In this document: one piece after another, positions 12,030 through 25,078 of the stretch | How the letters are laid out: every line of letters starts with the position of its first letter | Position numbering within the stretch: position 1 is the first letter of the stretch | Origin: Chaetorhynchus papuensis | Taxonomy: Eukaryota; Chordata; Aves; Passeriformes; Rhipiduridae | DNA length: 64,000 nt | Assembly: GCA_013396525.1 (NCBI GenBank) | Contig: VWYX01000202.1 | Span: 434,001-498,000, forward strand | Direction of reading: 5' to 3' | The notes under the pieces: generated by a model | What the model was told of the DNA's origin: nothing | Databases searched by the model: none | What the model saw: the letters and a program-made list of their open reading frames with translations, nothing else | Translations under genes and position numbers: made by a program

Positions 12030-13071
12030 GCTCTCCAAACAGCTGGGCATGACTGTAGAAATTATTATTGGCCTTTCTTCCATAGAGTATGAAAATATTT
12101 TAACAAACAAAGCCTGTATCTTGGGGCTTTCTCTTTCACATAGTACTTCTGTAACAAAAAGTTAACAGACACTTCAGGTTTGGGATCCTGGCAACATCCA
12201 CACTGCACCTTCCTGGTGCCCCTCCTTCGGACACCATGGATCCTGTCACTGGAATTCTATATTCACCCAAGGAACAGAGGATTTACCTACAGAACAGCAA
12301 GGCTGCTCACACCTGACCAGCAGCTTTTGCTTTCCAAGGAGAGCTGGCTTCCCAGTGAGAGGTGTGGATGAGGGCTGTTTGCCTTTTCTCTGCTCACAAA
12401 CACCTTAAAGGTCACATTCAAAACCATCATAAGCAGCAATAGAGGAAGTTATCGTGTAGGGTCACGGAGACCAAATGAACACAAGACTGGAGAGTAGGTT
12501 GAGGAGGAAGAAAAGTTATTGAGACTGTCAGTTGGGACATCGTGGGACACAGCCCTGAGCTGTGAAGGAAGCTGCCGGGGAAACTCTAGTGTGGAAAGGC
12601 TGGGAAATTGGCTTTTCCTACTCCTGAGCATTTAGTATGGCATCTTGGGCTACAGTGGCTTGATTAATGCAGTACCGTATCACTGTGCAACGTGTTTTGT
12701 GTTACATTTTACGATATTAATACTATTAGCTTTTAAAATAAGATGTTTTAAAAATGAAGAGAAGGCTGTTATAAGATTACTATTTTGTTACTATTCTTAT
12801 TTACTAAGAACAGCTGCATTGGCTGATGTTACATCTACTTTTTTGTTTTTGTATGTCCCCAGGTTAAAAAGAAGTAAAGAATTGCTTGAAAGAATGGCTG
12901 AACAATTCTCTGTGGATGGCATATAGCAACTGCAGGCTTAAAATTCACAAGGTTGGTATTTTAAAGTCTTGCAGTTCTCACAGTATGTTAACAAAGCTAA
13001 ATGCAACTGTTTGATTTCTAAGTGTGAACGTTTCACAGGAGGAAAAAAAATCTGTCGATAAAGATCCTCAC

Positions 13072-13104
13072 CATCATCTGAACACTCGAACTGGACTTCC
13101 TTTT
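13072..13104 (-). CDS. CAMK2D: CaMKII delta-B cassette exon (nuclear localisation signal)
   Basis: A 33-bp cassette encoding KRKSSSSVQMM. KKRK-type basic residues followed by serines form the nuclear localisation signal of the delta-B variant, best known from heart; phosphorylation of the first Ser after KRK by other CaM kinases is reported to block nuclear import. The acceptor is caattcag and the donor gtgaggat. The exon is in frame and a multiple of three, so it can be optional. Inclusion is known in mammals to be controlled by SR proteins and RBFOX; I did not find a TGCATG close to this copy. Confidence 0.95.
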
Positions 13105-14623
13105 CTGAATTGACCAGTCAGAGAGAAAGGAAAAGAAGAAAACGTGACTGGTTGGATTTGCAGTATCAATGCATGGAGTACAGTATATTTCTCTTTTGGC
13201 TTTTTTTTTTTTTAAATAAGAAAAAGACAGCTACAGCTGTTGGAAGGGGTGGAAAAAATGCTATGGAGTATCTCAATAACAGCATCCCAATTAACAGAAA
13301 CGACAAAACCAGACTTCCCCAGATGTACATTTACTCCCTTTGCTCCACATGACCATGCAGACTAACAGCAGACACATAACGTGCTGAAAACCAAAGAACT
13401 GAATCCCAACAAGTGCAATTTAGGCAAAATTTTGGCAACCATTGTTTCCCATATTATAATCAAGACTGCAATAGAACAAATAGCATCGTAGACCTGTAGG
13501 AGGAATGATATTTAAAAAGGAAAACTGGTCAGAGAGAGTGCATAAAATTTATCTATTCCACAATGAAACATGTTCAGGGTTTTCCAGTAGTGATAGAATA
13601 GTTCCAAATGTGGGCTTCTCCATGTGACTGGGATATCCAATGCTTGGCAGTGAGAAGCACTGAAATGGTACTGTACTCATTTCTTTGTAGGTCAGGCTTG
13701 GGATTTTTTTGATCAGAAAAGTGTGCATATGTCAGATAGCAGGCACAAATATACTGCGAATCTGGTATTTAAGCGAGTATTTATAATATTTTGTTAAAGT
13801 AAGACATTAAGATCAAATAGAAAATTAAAATTCAGGTCAAAGCCACCCTTCTGAGTAAACACACAGCACAGAAGAATATCTTTTGAGTCTTATAATGAAA
13901 GCTTGAGGCATTATATTAGTCTTCAGGAGTCCTCTGAGAAAACAAATGAAACATATTTTCTGCTGAGTGTTTTTTTATTCCCAAAGTATTTATGCAGAAC
14001 GTTCATTTGTGAAGCATCTCTCCTCCTGCAGGGTCTGGTGACGAGAGAACAGGAGCTCTAAATCATGTACGGAAGCTGCCAAAATGTTCCCTTCTTAGCA
14101 AGGTCTCTTAGTCAGGATGAGCTGATCTGAGACAGTAAACCCCTCAAGTTCTGCCAAATATAGCAAGTACAGCTGGCAGAACACACCTCATGTGGAGCCA
14201 AGCCTACCCGTACACTGTTGGTCTTCCACGAAATCTAATGGAAAGTCAAGGGGAAACACAGAGGCAACAGAGCTGCACATAAACACTTATGCCCAAACAG
14301 CCCACCACCAAACCATTATTTACAAGTTAACTGATAACTTTGAGTCATTCATTACATAATCATTCTTCATTAAAAAAGCAAGAAAAAAGCATTTTCTCCA
14401 GTAGTTTTCTATCTTCTGCTTAATGCTGGCTTTTCAAGTATTTATTTCATTTTTAAGCTTCACCTACTAACTTTAACCACTCCAAATAGCCAGTGAGAAG
14501 CACTTACTAACACATCCTATGAAGGAAAGAAATAGCAATAATCAATTCTAAAACCTGGCAGAAGTTACAGATAGGTGGAGACTAAAATGTATCTTTGAAA
14601 TTGAAAGCAGGTGTTTGACCTAC
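13105..14623 (-). other. CAMK2D: Intron between exon 13 and the NLS cassette (about 1.5 kb)
   Basis: Non-coding; a T-run (gene-strand A-run) near 13.2 kb lies just upstream of the NLS cassette. Nothing else recognised. Confidence 0.8.
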
Positions 14624-14661
14624 CTTAACTCCATCTGGCTTTTTCAGTAAACTCTTGGCTG
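14624..14661 (-). CDS. CAMK2D: CaMKII delta linker exon 13
   Basis: A 38-bp exon encoding (A)AKSLLKKPDGVK, about residues 316-328, the first part of the flexible linker between the kinase/regulatory half and the hub. The sequence is delta-specific in the family as I know it. The acceptor is cttattttacag and the donor gtaggtca. It ends on a complete codon, so the following optional exons (33, 60 and 42 bp, all multiples of three) can be added or skipped without changing frame. Confidence 0.94.
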
Positions 14662-17600
14662 CTGTAAAATAAGACAAATAATTTCAATGTCAGGTGGCTC
14701 CCCTGAGGTCACCCAGCTGAGCAGCAAACCCCCAGTGCCTCCCAGCTCCAGGTATGTTCTCAGCTTTTATTTCCTCCTTTTATTTCTCTGAGCATGGGGA
14801 ATGAAATCTTTAGGAAACTAGCAATCCTTAGGATTATCAAACATCTCTTTTTCCATTGACTAAAACTGTAGGTTGACTATACTTATACAAGGAGAGAGCT
14901 CCTTGGGTGGCAGAGAGGAAATGGAAGCAGGGTGAGTGTAAAAGCAGCAGCTTTGGACATATTCACTTTCTCAACTGCAATATATTTCTATTTGTTGATG
15001 GGGATAGCTGGATACGACTGTGAAAAGGTCCTGATTGGTCTCTCGCTGTTCTGATGGCAGGGACTTGGACCAGGTGTCTGCAGAGCCAACTGGTATCTTA
15101 ATGAGGGTATCCATATCCCTAATCCCCCTCTGGGGACTTCCCACCATGACAGCATCAGCCTCCTTGCGTGAAAGGGCAGCACAGCTGCAAGGAAGAAAGG
15201 AAGGACGATTTGCTAGCGAAGGGCTGTTTTGGAGAGCTGCTGCCCATGAGTCAATAATAACAAATTCTAGGCTTTGCTTCAGCTCCTAATGAAGAAAACC
15301 TGCTATTTTCTGAATCATGTTGTACATGGATCAAATTTCTTCAAAATTTAATTTGCCATAATGTTATTCACGTGTCAGGCTTTAAATTCCACCACTTAAA
15401 ACCAGCATCAAATAATTCCAATTTACTAAATTTGGAAGGCTAACATGCAAACAAGCACAGTACAGCTCTGAACCTGAAAACATTCACAGCAAAAATACGT
15501 GCTGGCTGACCTACCAAATCCATATCAACTATTCACTAAAGCGTAAATGCTTCATGAATCACTGCCAAAGACTTGAAGAGTAATAAATTACACAACAAGC
15601 CTGGCGTTATTGGGGTTTTATTGTTGTTTATGACCCAATCTTCCCATCAGAAAGTGTTCCACACCTTAGATTGTAAGAAATTGCTGTTCTATATGTAAGG
15701 GAGACAGTCCAGACGTAGAGCTCTCACCATTACTGGCATCCTTATCTTAAAAAAAAACCAAACCAGAACCCCAAACCAATTGGACCTTGCACGCCCAAGG
15801 CTGCTCAGACTGGCTGAGGATACCGGAGTTACTGAATATGTGGTTTATGTTTAAAGCTAATTCTTGTAATTGTGGCTTATTTTTGAACTACATCCGCATT
15901 AAGTGCTCATTTTACATCACAGAAAATGTAGGATCACCTTAGCAACTGTGGAGAAATGACTTATGTCCATTATTGTGTTGTTTACATGAAACAAACCCTG
16001 CAAAGTGAAACCAGGCTGATGTTTCTAACTTCACTAATGTATCAGCCCTCCAAATGCAGTTTAATAATTACGGACATCAGCCAACACTACCATTAGAACA
16101 GCCATGTCTTACAGCTAAAATGAACAAAAATAAATTTGCCCGTTTTGTGCAGCAGGACCACTGCACGTTTTTATTTAGAGAAACATTTAAGTGAATATTG
16201 AAACCAAATTGTTCTCCACATACTTTGGAGATAGGACACTCCCTGTGGCAATGTGTGCTTTCAGGACCTGAGGCAAGAGGGCCTTAGATTTTACATTACC
16301 ACAAATACTGTGGGCACTCCATTAACTTCAGGAATTTATTTAGGGAAAGCAAAGGGAAGGAGATATTTCTGAAACCTACGGACAAAAAGCCCCAGAAGTT
16401 AATTGCTTTCAAAGCCTGTTTTATACCCTTACAAATATGGGAAAACGTAAATTAATTCTTACAGGCTGCTGTTGGTCCTTTTGCTAAATTTGCACACGAA
16501 ACCTCTGAGCTCTTTTAACGCTTGACAAACGCTACATGTTCTACGTAAACAATTAAATGAGAGGCAGTAAAATGAGGGCACCACAAGCAGTAACACCAAG
16601 TATTTATTGCATCCTTCAGAACGTGCCCAGGGTGGATCACTATGCAGTACTGCATGTTACAGGACATATTCTGGGACTCTGCTGCGTTTGGCCTGAAATG
16701 GATTTTTAATAGTATTTGGATTCATCTTTCTTTAATCACAGATACTGCACACAAATCAAATATTTAAAGAATTTGCAGGAGCAAAGCAATCAGCATATTC
16801 TAAATTAAGCCCACAATGAGAGATTTCTTGCAACTACAAGCAAGAGCTATAAATAAAACCTACGGCAGCGCTACTAGGCCAGAAAGCAGACTGGAAACAA
16901 ATGGTTTGTGACAACATGTAGAAATTAAAGTGATTGAGGACAAACAGCAGTTTGGATTGAGAAGAGAAAAAAGATGTTCCTTTCACGTGCTGAGGGTCTT
17001 ACCTCACAAGAAATATACATTCCACATAAAAGGAAGAAAAAAAAGGAAAATAAAACACTTTTATAACCACATCATTATGGACAAATGACCTTCATAAGCA
17101 TGCTTTGCAATGAAATACAATGAATGAAGAAACTGAAAAAATAAAATGTCATCGAGAAAAAAATACTGGTGGCTATGGTGTCAAACAAGAGGTGACAGAT
17201 GAAAAAATCCAAAAAAAGCCAAAAACCCTGTTTGCTTTTCATGCTGAAATACTGTTTTAAAACTACGTCAGCTTTTTTGGTTCATGGAAGTTGAATTTGA
17301 TCCTTACATATACAGACAGTGACAGTTATGAAAAGGGATGAGGAATGATTTGTTTGTTTGATATTTAACAGTAATTCATTTTTACAAGCAGTGCAGCCTA
17401 CAGCCTTCCCACCTTTTAAATGAATTGGCAGGCACTGGAATTCATTAAGCACTAACTCAAGGTAATTCAGATAAATCTAGTTCTCTGTGTTTAGGTGTGT
17501 ATTAAAGAAGGGAACTTAACTAAGAAATTGTATTTCAAGTACTATGCAAATTGAACAAGTTGTTCTTGCATTCATGATTATGTAATTTTTTTTGGATGAG

Positions 17601-18435
17601 TCAGTGCTTATTATTATTCAAAACATGCCCAGAGCATTATTATGTTTTTGTCTGCACAGTAATTTATGTTACACTTCAATAGTTACATCACAGAGTAGGA
17701 GGATATGTAAAATTACTGATTTTTAAATCTGGTGTTCTATTTCACTGTTCACTGGAAATCTCAAATGGCAAAACAAAAAATTCAACAGCATCAATATTCT
17801 GGCAATTCTACTACTGAGGACAATTCTAATTCTACTAACTGCAAAACTATTTTAGCTCTTGCTATTAGAACTTGTTTGGTGTAAGACCTAAATCTCCAGA
17901 GTCACCACGACAAAACTGTTTCATAAAGAGGAAATAACTCTCCTTACATCCAGCCAGGCACTGCTGGGCATTAGGAAGAACATGGGGACTCATGTTACTA
18001 CATTTCTTACTCCTTAGCAAAGCAATAAAGAAATGAATGTGTACTGATTATATTTTTAATACAGGATGCAACAGAATCATGGAATGACTGTTCACATATA
18101 TAAAAATATGTAAGTTCTAAATGTTGTTTGGTGATACTTATGCCTGTGGAGCTATATGCATAACTTTCAGTTTTCCTGCACCAAAATAGGCATGAAAACA
18201 CTGCCTGTCTTTTGACAAGTATTAATCAAAAAGCAGGGAAGGAGCTCAAATTCTCCAGAAAAATCAGATTGTCACCTACAAGGGATTTTTTTTGCCCCAA
18301 GGAGACTAAATTCTCGTTTGCTTCATCACAGGAAACAACATAAACCATACTTAAATGCTCCTGAATGAATCCTAATTAGATCTCAGCCTTCACAGACATC
18401 AAAATATAAATTAATCTGGAGCTCAATGAACATAC
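14662..18435 (-). other. CAMK2D: Intron 12 (about 3.8 kb)
   Basis: Non-coding; separates the calmodulin-binding exon from the linker exons. No repeat or hidden linker cassette recognised. Confidence 0.8.
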
Positions 18436-18478
18436 CTGAGAAATTTCTGGTAGCCAGCATTGTTGTCAAAATGGCCCC
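18436..18478 (-). CDS. CAMK2D: CaMKII delta exon 12 (calmodulin-binding segment, inhibitory Thr pair)
   Basis: A 43-bp exon encoding GAILTTMLATRNFS plus one base, about residues 302-315. It completes the Ca2+/calmodulin-binding helix. The TT pair (T306/T307 in delta) is autophosphorylated after calmodulin leaves and then blocks rebinding. The donor is gtatgttc. The acceptor ends gtgtacacag and is poor in pyrimidines. It was found by reading the peptide because it is too short for an ORF. It is the last exon before the alternatively spliced linker. Confidence 0.95.
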
Positions 18479-19167
18479 CTGTGTACACACACATTATCTC
18501 AAATTAGCATCACACTTGTGTAAAACTCTGAATGCCAACACAACACAACAGAAAGGAAAAGACACGAGTAAATTACACCAATTACTGAATTAACCTGGAA
18601 AGAATGGATTATCTGTGCATTACCTCTCACATGCCATGTCATGAGTGCATAAACTGTAATTCAATCTTAATTACACACCTATCAGCAACCTTGATAATCT
18701 CAAGTATTTACCAGTTGTCAGTATGTAATGCACAGGCCAGGAGTATTCAGAGGTACAGTAATTATTCAAAATACATGGCTGAATATGAAAGAGACTTTAC
18801 TACTGTTCTTAGATTCTTTTTTTTAGGGAGGAATAGGAGCTTATTTTTAATGCGCACATTAGACAAGTTCACATCTCCAAAGTTATCCTGTCAGGCCAGG
18901 AAAAAACAAAGAATAATTCAGAAGAATAACCTTAAGGATTTTCCTTCAACAAAATACTTTTAGTGTGTCTAAATACAGAGGATTGATATTATTTTGAATT
19001 AAAAAAAAAAAAGCTAAATTCTATTCACTTTCATGAAAAGTTTAAGACCTTCAAGCCAAAAGCTGATCTTCTATCAATAGGTTATTAAAGAATAATATTC
19101 TAGAAAAACTGTGCACAGAGACCATTTCTTTTGCACATGGAACACAAGCACAAGTTTTCATTCTTAC
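18479..19167 (-). other. CAMK2D: Intron 11 (689 bp)
   Basis: Non-coding; nothing recognised. Confidence 0.8.
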
Positions 19168-19251
19168 CTTTAGTTTTCTTCTTGCATTGAATTTCTTCAA
19201 GCAATCTACAGTCTCTTGTCTGTGCATCATAGAGGCAACAGTAGAACGTTG
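19168..19251 (-). CDS. CAMK2D: CaMKII delta exon 11 (autoinhibitory segment with the autophosphorylated Thr)
   Basis: An 84-bp exon of 28 codons, [20 protein letters not shown] followed by FNARRKLK, about residues 274-301. HRQET contains the Thr (T287 in delta, T286 in alpha) whose trans-autophosphorylation makes the kinase Ca2+-independent. The MM pair before it is the site of oxidative activation known for Ca[12 protein letters not shown] begins the calmodulin-binding helix. The acceptor is ttctctcag and the donor gtaagaat. All key regulatory residues are intact, so this reads as a functional locus. Confidence 0.97.
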
Positions 19252-19944
19252 CTGAGAGAAGAAGAAAGGAATTATTTTAAGGCACCCAGCCAGCTGTTTA
19301 GCAGTTTGTTTACAACACACATATTACAACTCATGGTCCACAACTTGGGCCTTTAATTTCTACCTTGTCTGATTATCCCATTGTGCTCAGGTTACTCAGC
19401 CTTTTCCACGTATAAAGTGCACTTGAAAAGACACTGTGTGGAATATACTGGGAACAGGAGAAGAGTCCTGGATCCAGGAATAGCCAGGCAGCCTCGGCTA
19501 CCCGCAAATTGACTTTTCAGAATTCCCTTAACTCCCTGCCTGCACATTTCATGTTTCTCTGAGTGATTTCAGGGAAATGAAGATGCGAAGCATTATCTAA
19601 CTAAAAGTTACTTTCCTACACTTTCTTTTCATTGAGAATTTAAAATAACACTCTAATTTTGGCAGGGAACTTCTGCATGACAAAGTCAAAGGCAAAGGAA
19701 CAAATTTCTTCAAAAATCTTATCCCAAGCTGGGATCTCAATATAGACCACTACTGACTGTATCTGTGTAATTATAATTTATACATTACAATTTATATTTA
19801 TAAATTGTATTACAATTTATAGTTACACAGCTGCATGAACAAAGAACAGAAGTTATCCTCTAAACACCTTCACTATATGCTGAAGCAAACCATGAGCTGA
19901 TTTGTCTGCCAAGTGATCCCATTGAACCTGTGGAAATTACTTAC
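19252..19944 (-). other. CAMK2D: Intron 10 (693 bp)
   Basis: It contains an AT-rich perfect hairpin at 19786-19809; otherwise nothing recognised. Confidence 0.8.
19786..19809. repeat. AT-rich perfect hairpin
   Basis: Arms tacaatttata and tataaattgta (11 bp) around a TT loop, with a further copy of the arm at 19811. Intron 10. Confidence 0.8.
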
Positions 19945-20067
19945 ACAGATCCATGGATGCTTTAGTGCTTCCGATGCTGTGATACGTTTCGCTGGGTTGA
20001 TGGTGAGCATTTTATTGATAAGGTCTTTTGCTTCAGGAGTCACCGTGTCCCATTCTGGTGAGGGGAA
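19945..20067 (-). CDS. CAMK2D: CaMKII delta exon 10 (C-lobe helices H-I)
   Basis: A 123-bp exon of 41 complete codons, [20 protein letters not shown] and on to [21 protein letters not shown], about residues 233-273. It closes the kinase domain; [12 protein letters not shown] is the typical C-terminal kinase motif with the structural Arg in [24 protein letters not shown] is diagnostic of delta (alpha has SKRITAAE, beta AKRITAHE, gamma AKRITADQ as I recall). The acceptor is ttttttctgcag and the donor gtaagtaa. Confidence 0.97.
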
Positions 20068-20376
20068 CTGCAGAAAAAAATACACAGGTGTATGTTGTCT
20101 TGTACAATCTTTACACAATTTTACCTAAGGAACCAGTACTGGATTCAAGTAAGAGCTTAAAAACTATAAGGCTCTGTCTTTTCCTCATCATCATTTACAA
20201 ATTACCTGAACCTGAGGAACAACAGCCTCTTGTCTGTTTAACATAGTATGATTAGATGATGTTGCAAAATTCATATGCCACCATACTGTCTGTCAGCTCT
20301 TAACTTTTCCCTCCAGGAAAGTACCGCTTAGAGGTACAATCATAAATAACTGAATAGACAAGAGCATGGTACATAC
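20068..20376 (-). other. CAMK2D: Intron 9 (309 bp)
   Basis: A short constitutive intron; nothing recognised beyond splice sites. Confidence 0.85.
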
Positions 20377-20471
20377 ATCATAAGCACCAGCCTTGATCTG
20401 CTGGTAAAGCCTGTGCTGGTCTTCATCCCAGAAGGGGGGGTATCCCACCAGGAGGATGTACAGAATGACTC
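20377..20471 (-). CDS. CAMK2D: CaMKII delta exon 9 (helices F and G)
   Basis: A 95-bp exon encoding GVILYILLVGYPPFWDEDQH and on to RLYQQIKAGAYD, about residues 201-232. It forms the C-lobe helix F/G region, including the hydrophobic surface next to the docking groove used by regulatory segments and partners. The acceptor is ttttctgcag and the donor gtatgtac. It starts with two bases completing the Gly codon left by exon 8 and ends on a full codon. It is followed by a 309-bp intron, the shortest in the window. Confidence 0.96.
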
Positions 20472-21457
20472 CTGCAGAAAATTCACACCAGTGTTAAGGG
20501 CTTTCTAGAAACAAACTCCAGAAATTAATTTTGCACCCAACAACCATACAAAACAAAAGGCTCACAAGTGTCATCCCAGACACTGAAGAATGCTGTCCCT
20601 TCGTACTGGGGAAAACAGCAAAAGTGGGGTTCACAAGGTAACATCTTACAGAAAACAAAGGCAATAATGAGCGTTTGACACAACATCGGTTCAGGAACAC
20701 TGGAGATGTTTATCTATTCTGGATATTCTAGGAAAATGCATTTTTTACTTCTGGTTTTATCACGGCTTGTACTGGTGTCTGCAAGACGGTGTTGTAACTA
20801 TTCTCAGGCAAAGCAAATTTGGGAAACTCAAATTTCTCTGCATTTGGTCATTAGGAAATTGAATAGACCACCTGCTAGCCTGAGATAATTGCCTGTGACT
20901 AAAGAAAAGTGCTTCCATGAATACGACCACATACTAAGTGTGGGTAGAAGTAAAATAAGGAAACCAGCCACTGTTCTCAGCTGGGTAGCTGCCACTTGCC
21001 GGTACCTCAGAACGCACTGTTTCGAGAACTGGATGATAAAGTAAACGCTCTGTACTTCAGTTCAGAAAACATTTAATTTTGCATTATACCTGCAGTTGGG
21101 GTATATTGATCCGACCAAATTTTAGGCTGCTTGTGAACCAAAACTAAATGTCCAGCTCACAGTATGAACTGTTGTGTTTTCTATCTAATTAGACATGATA
21201 CACCTGCAGTATTCAATACTGTTAGAAAGTATGTTGAATAGATATGGCCAACAATGCCATGATAACACAACTTAGTAAATAATTTTTTTAAAAAAAGGTT
21301 TGTAGAGTAAGAAAAAATCCAATGACCTCTACTAGAAATTAATACTGATTTGTATTAAATACCTATTTTCTGATGCATCGACATACCCTGGACATAATTT
21401 CTCACCCCTAGAACACTTTACAGTGGACTGAATATGACTTTTAGAGTAATTTCTTAC
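20472..21457 (-). other. CAMK2D: Intron 8 (986 bp)
   Basis: Non-coding; nothing recognised. Confidence 0.8.
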
Positions 21458-21541
21458 CACATGCCCACATATCCACAGGTTTTCCATAAGGATCTTTTCG
21501 TAACACTTCTGGCGAAAGGTATCCTGGAGTACCAGCGAAGC
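21458..21541 (-). CDS. CAMK2D: CaMKII delta exon 8 (activation segment and SPE motif)
   Basis: An 84-bp exon encoding (G)[20 protein letters not shown] and on to PVDMWAC plus one base, about residues 173-200. GTPGYLSPE is the P+1 loop and the APE-equivalent motif; CaMKII needs no activation-loop phosphorylation, in line with the absence of a phosphorylatable loop Thr before FAGTP. DMWACG starts helix F. The acceptor is ccttttgacag and the donor gtaagaaa. PVDMW matches delta (Ile in beta and gamma, Leu in alpha as I recall). Confidence 0.96.
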
Positions 21542-24500
21542 CTGTCAAAAGGCAAGGCAACTCTGGTCAAAACCTGTACATGCTCTGCAAAAAGCAAGTG
21601 ATGCTCATCTCGGCCCACAAGAGCCAGGACATCATTTCCCAAGCCATGGACATGAACTGCTCCATTTGCCCATTTGTTTTTTATGGCACAGGACCTAGAG
21701 GTAATGCTGACATTATGGGGGACCAACTAACAAAGCAGAGGAGCAGCTACAGTGTCCTATATAAAAGGAGATATATTTTACACAAAATTAGAGCTACATC
21801 CAATACGATCTTTCCACTGCAGAACTCATTTCTGCAAAGTCATTCCACTTCTGGAAACCTCCTTACAAAAGTTTACAGGAAGCATCTCTGAAGCAATCTG
21901 GCCTTTAAAATTTACATGTTCTTCATCCTTTATTCATTACCAGCAGTGCTGCTTTCTCTGAGCTGAAATGCAAAATGTAGGCATAAATATTACTGTTCTT
22001 AGGACACTGTAAAGGATAAAAACTTAATGACCACTGTCAGTCTGCACCATTTCAGTGAGTATGTCTGCTCTTTCAGGCATCTTTGCCTAAAATAAGTGCT
22101 TGGGAATTCCTGAGAGGTGAGAATTTGGTGGCTTTCATGAAGGACCACATGCCATTTGTGCAATTCCATCCTGGATTCCACAAAACTCATGGGAGACAGC
22201 GATAACATATAAAGTGTACAGCTACAGGGAAAAAAAGAAGCCTTTGCCCTGCAGTTGCCAATTATTTTGGAGTGGGAGGAGGAAATTCTGTATATTCTAC
22301 TGAGAAAAGAGCTAAAATATGGTCATGAAAAATAAGCTTGTTTTTTGCAGTCTCCTGATATGGAAGCTATGAATTGTTAAGGAGTACTATCACACAGGAA
22401 ACACATCTTAAGCTCCTTGGAGAAGCTGAAATATAGATGTTCTAAGTAGCTTTAAATAGAGTGCTGTTTCATATCTCTGCTCATTTTCAAAGGGAAGCGA
22501 AGTCGTCTTGACTCTAAAACATACCACAGCTCAATGAACATTACTATGCAAGACTTGAAAATAAACTTTAAAGCAAAAATAAATATAATACTTAGCCAAC
22601 CGTGTCTCTCAATGAAGATACAAAATAGGTCTAAACAGAAATAATTGGTACAGTTTTAGTACACAGAACTATAGAATAGTTTGGATTGGAAAGGACCTGG
22701 AAAATCATCTTGTTCCAACCCCCACCATGGGCAGGGACACCTTCCACTAGACCAGGTTACTGCAAACCCTATCCCTGGCCTTGGACATTTCCAGGGATGA
22801 GGCAGCCACACCAGGGCCTCACCAGCCTCACAGGGAACAATTTTTTCCTATTATCTGATCTAAACCTACTCTCTTTCAGTTTGAAGTGATTCCCACTTGT
22901 CCTGTCACTACATGCTCTAGTAAAATAGTCTCTCCCCACCATTCTGAGTGGTTTAAAGCAGCGAACACAGAAGGGTACACAGCCCTGATTTCAGTAAAAA
23001 AGAAAGAACACACTGAAATAGGTAACTGTTATTTATCAGGTTATTCTATAACTGCTCAGAGGGACTCCCAAACAAGTGTGTACTTTTCAGAAAGGTGCAG
23101 CTACTTGTAGTAACTCCTTTAGCTAAAGCAACTTGCAAAGCTGGAAACTGTGACTGTGCAGTGTCTAGAAGAGATTGCGTCACCTTGTACTCCTATCCCT
23201 GTATGATTTCTCCAAGTGCTCAGAGGACCAAGACTTCGCTGAGCTTTGCTTTGCTGAGCTCAACCTGCCTGACACCTTCCCAGTACATTAAACACCTGGT
23301 AAGAGGGTGGCAGGTTTCAACTAAATTCTGTAGCGCTTTCTACAAATAGGCAAAGAACAAGTTTGTTTTGCAAACATGCAAACCAGAAAGTATTCTGTTG
23401 TATTCAAACACCCAGAGCTCGAGCCAGTTTCCCGCTGAGGCACAGCCATGGTTCAAGCAGAAAAGGGACCGTCACACCAGAGGATTAAACCCGAAAAAAA
23501 GAAAGAAAAACGAAAGAAAAACATACTGATGCAGAGCTATAATTAGAATCAGAGCACGCCATGAGTCACTAAGTGCTGCAGGAGCCAGCAGAAAGCAGAA
23601 AAATCCTCTGAAAGTGAGAAAGTTCAAAATGCCCAGTTCATTGAAGTTCATGTTCTGCCCTGTGAATGCAGTCCCTAAAGCTGAAGGCAGGCACTTGGAC
23701 CACTCTGGACTGATTTTGCAGAGTAAGTTCCAAAAAGGTACAGAACCCACTCATCTCACGGAGTAACACTTTTTTTTTTAAGGAAAGAGCCCCATTAAAC
23801 AACTTTCTTTTCATTACATTGCTGACTCTTCCTTACATATATATTGTAAAGACATTCTATTCCCTTCTACCAAGTTCTCATGATGCTACAAGTCTAAACC
23901 AAGCATTTCAGAAGAACCAAATGACAAAAAAATAAAGTGCAAAATTTTACAGGGCATTGCAACCTCCTCCGCATCACCTGCAGGTACACTATGTACAGAA
24001 AATACCCCTGAAGTCAACTTTAATCTGCTGATTTTTTCTTGAGATGCTTCCTGTTTACCTGATGTTTTTGTCATTGTAACAAACCCCTTGTGTTTTGCCT
24101 TGTTGCTATTCCTCTCCTTTTGTGCTGCTGTTTGTTGATGTGCAAGAGCAATCTCCTCTGTCTTTTGTGGATTACTGAAATCCATTTATAAAAAGGCTGG
24201 ATTTAAAACAACAGGCTGGCTTATAAAGATGCCAACATATGTCCAATGGTACTGCCTATGCATCTACATGTATTTACAGCTGTGAACACTCAACCTCCCA
24301 ACTCACTGCCCATAAAAACCTTTGTGCTTCTGTTCCAAGCTCACAACCACTTTGTTCCATTTCAAACTGCACTTTCTAGCTGCTCTAAGGGAGAATAGGC
24401 AGCTGCTATAAATATTTTATTCTGGTTTTTTTTCCACCTGGGATTTACAACAAAATTTTCCCCTTGCTTCACATCTGTTCAAAGAGGGTGGTACGTGAGA

Positions 24501-25078
24501 CACATGTATCATAATTGTACACGCACTATTGTTTAAAATTACCAGTATTAAATATTTCCCACCATTCTCCTTGGGGCATCTATTAACTGTAACAAGCAAT
24601 CTGTAATTAGTGTCTGGCTACAGCCTCAGGTGCTCAATCCCCCCTGTTTTCCCTTTCATTTAAGTCACATTCCAAAGTGCTTCAGAGTCAAATTTTCAGG
24701 TGTTTCCAGCTGACAGAGACCTGTTCAGACAAAATGTTTTGATGACTGGGCAGGTACACTCAGCAGTAGTACCCTACTGTCTTATTCCTTAGTCACCCGA
24801 GCACCTGAGGGGAAACCACCCATCTCCCCCCCAGGCTCTACACCCGTATTTCCTGCCTCTAGCTACTCGGGAGAAAGTGGGAGAGAAGGGGTTGTGTGCA
24901 CCTAAGTCAAATCTGCAGGCTGACAGAAGCTAGGACAAGCTAGGAATGAGGCAACCAGGCTTTCTAGGGTCAAGGAGTCACACAGCTGCACGTTTCAGTC
25001 TGGGGTGAGAGTGGGGCTGTTTGGGAGGCTTAACCACTACACTGAACAAATGGTGAGGAAAAAATGGTATTTACTTAC
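21542..25078 (-). other. CAMK2D: Intron 7 (about 3.5 kb)
   Basis: It contains a CR1 3'-end fragment at about 22.66-22.95 kb. No other recognisable element. Confidence 0.8.
22663..22950 (-). mobile_element. CR1 LINE 3'-end fragment
   Basis: The plus strand reads tatagaatagtttggattgg, then text with aaggacc, atcttgttccaacc, accatgggcagggacacctt, ccagggatga, and aacctactctctttcagttt. This is the reverse complement of the conserved 3' end of avian CR1 elements, so the element lies in gene orientation. It is 5'-truncated, as usual, and carries no open reverse transcriptase. Confidence 0.88.

Larger units (their letters stand above)
9253..13071 (-). other. CAMK2D: Intron between the NLS and first delta-A cassettes (about 3.8 kb)
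   Basis: Non-coding; holds a short CA repeat (about 12.01 kb) and a TATC/TATA-type repeat (about 9.33-9.37 kb) shortly before the delta-A cassette. Confidence 0.8.

Noticed and set aside
22686..22889. 67-codon open frame
   Set aside because: It lies wholly inside the CR1 3' end in antisense, so it is repeat sequence and not a gene.
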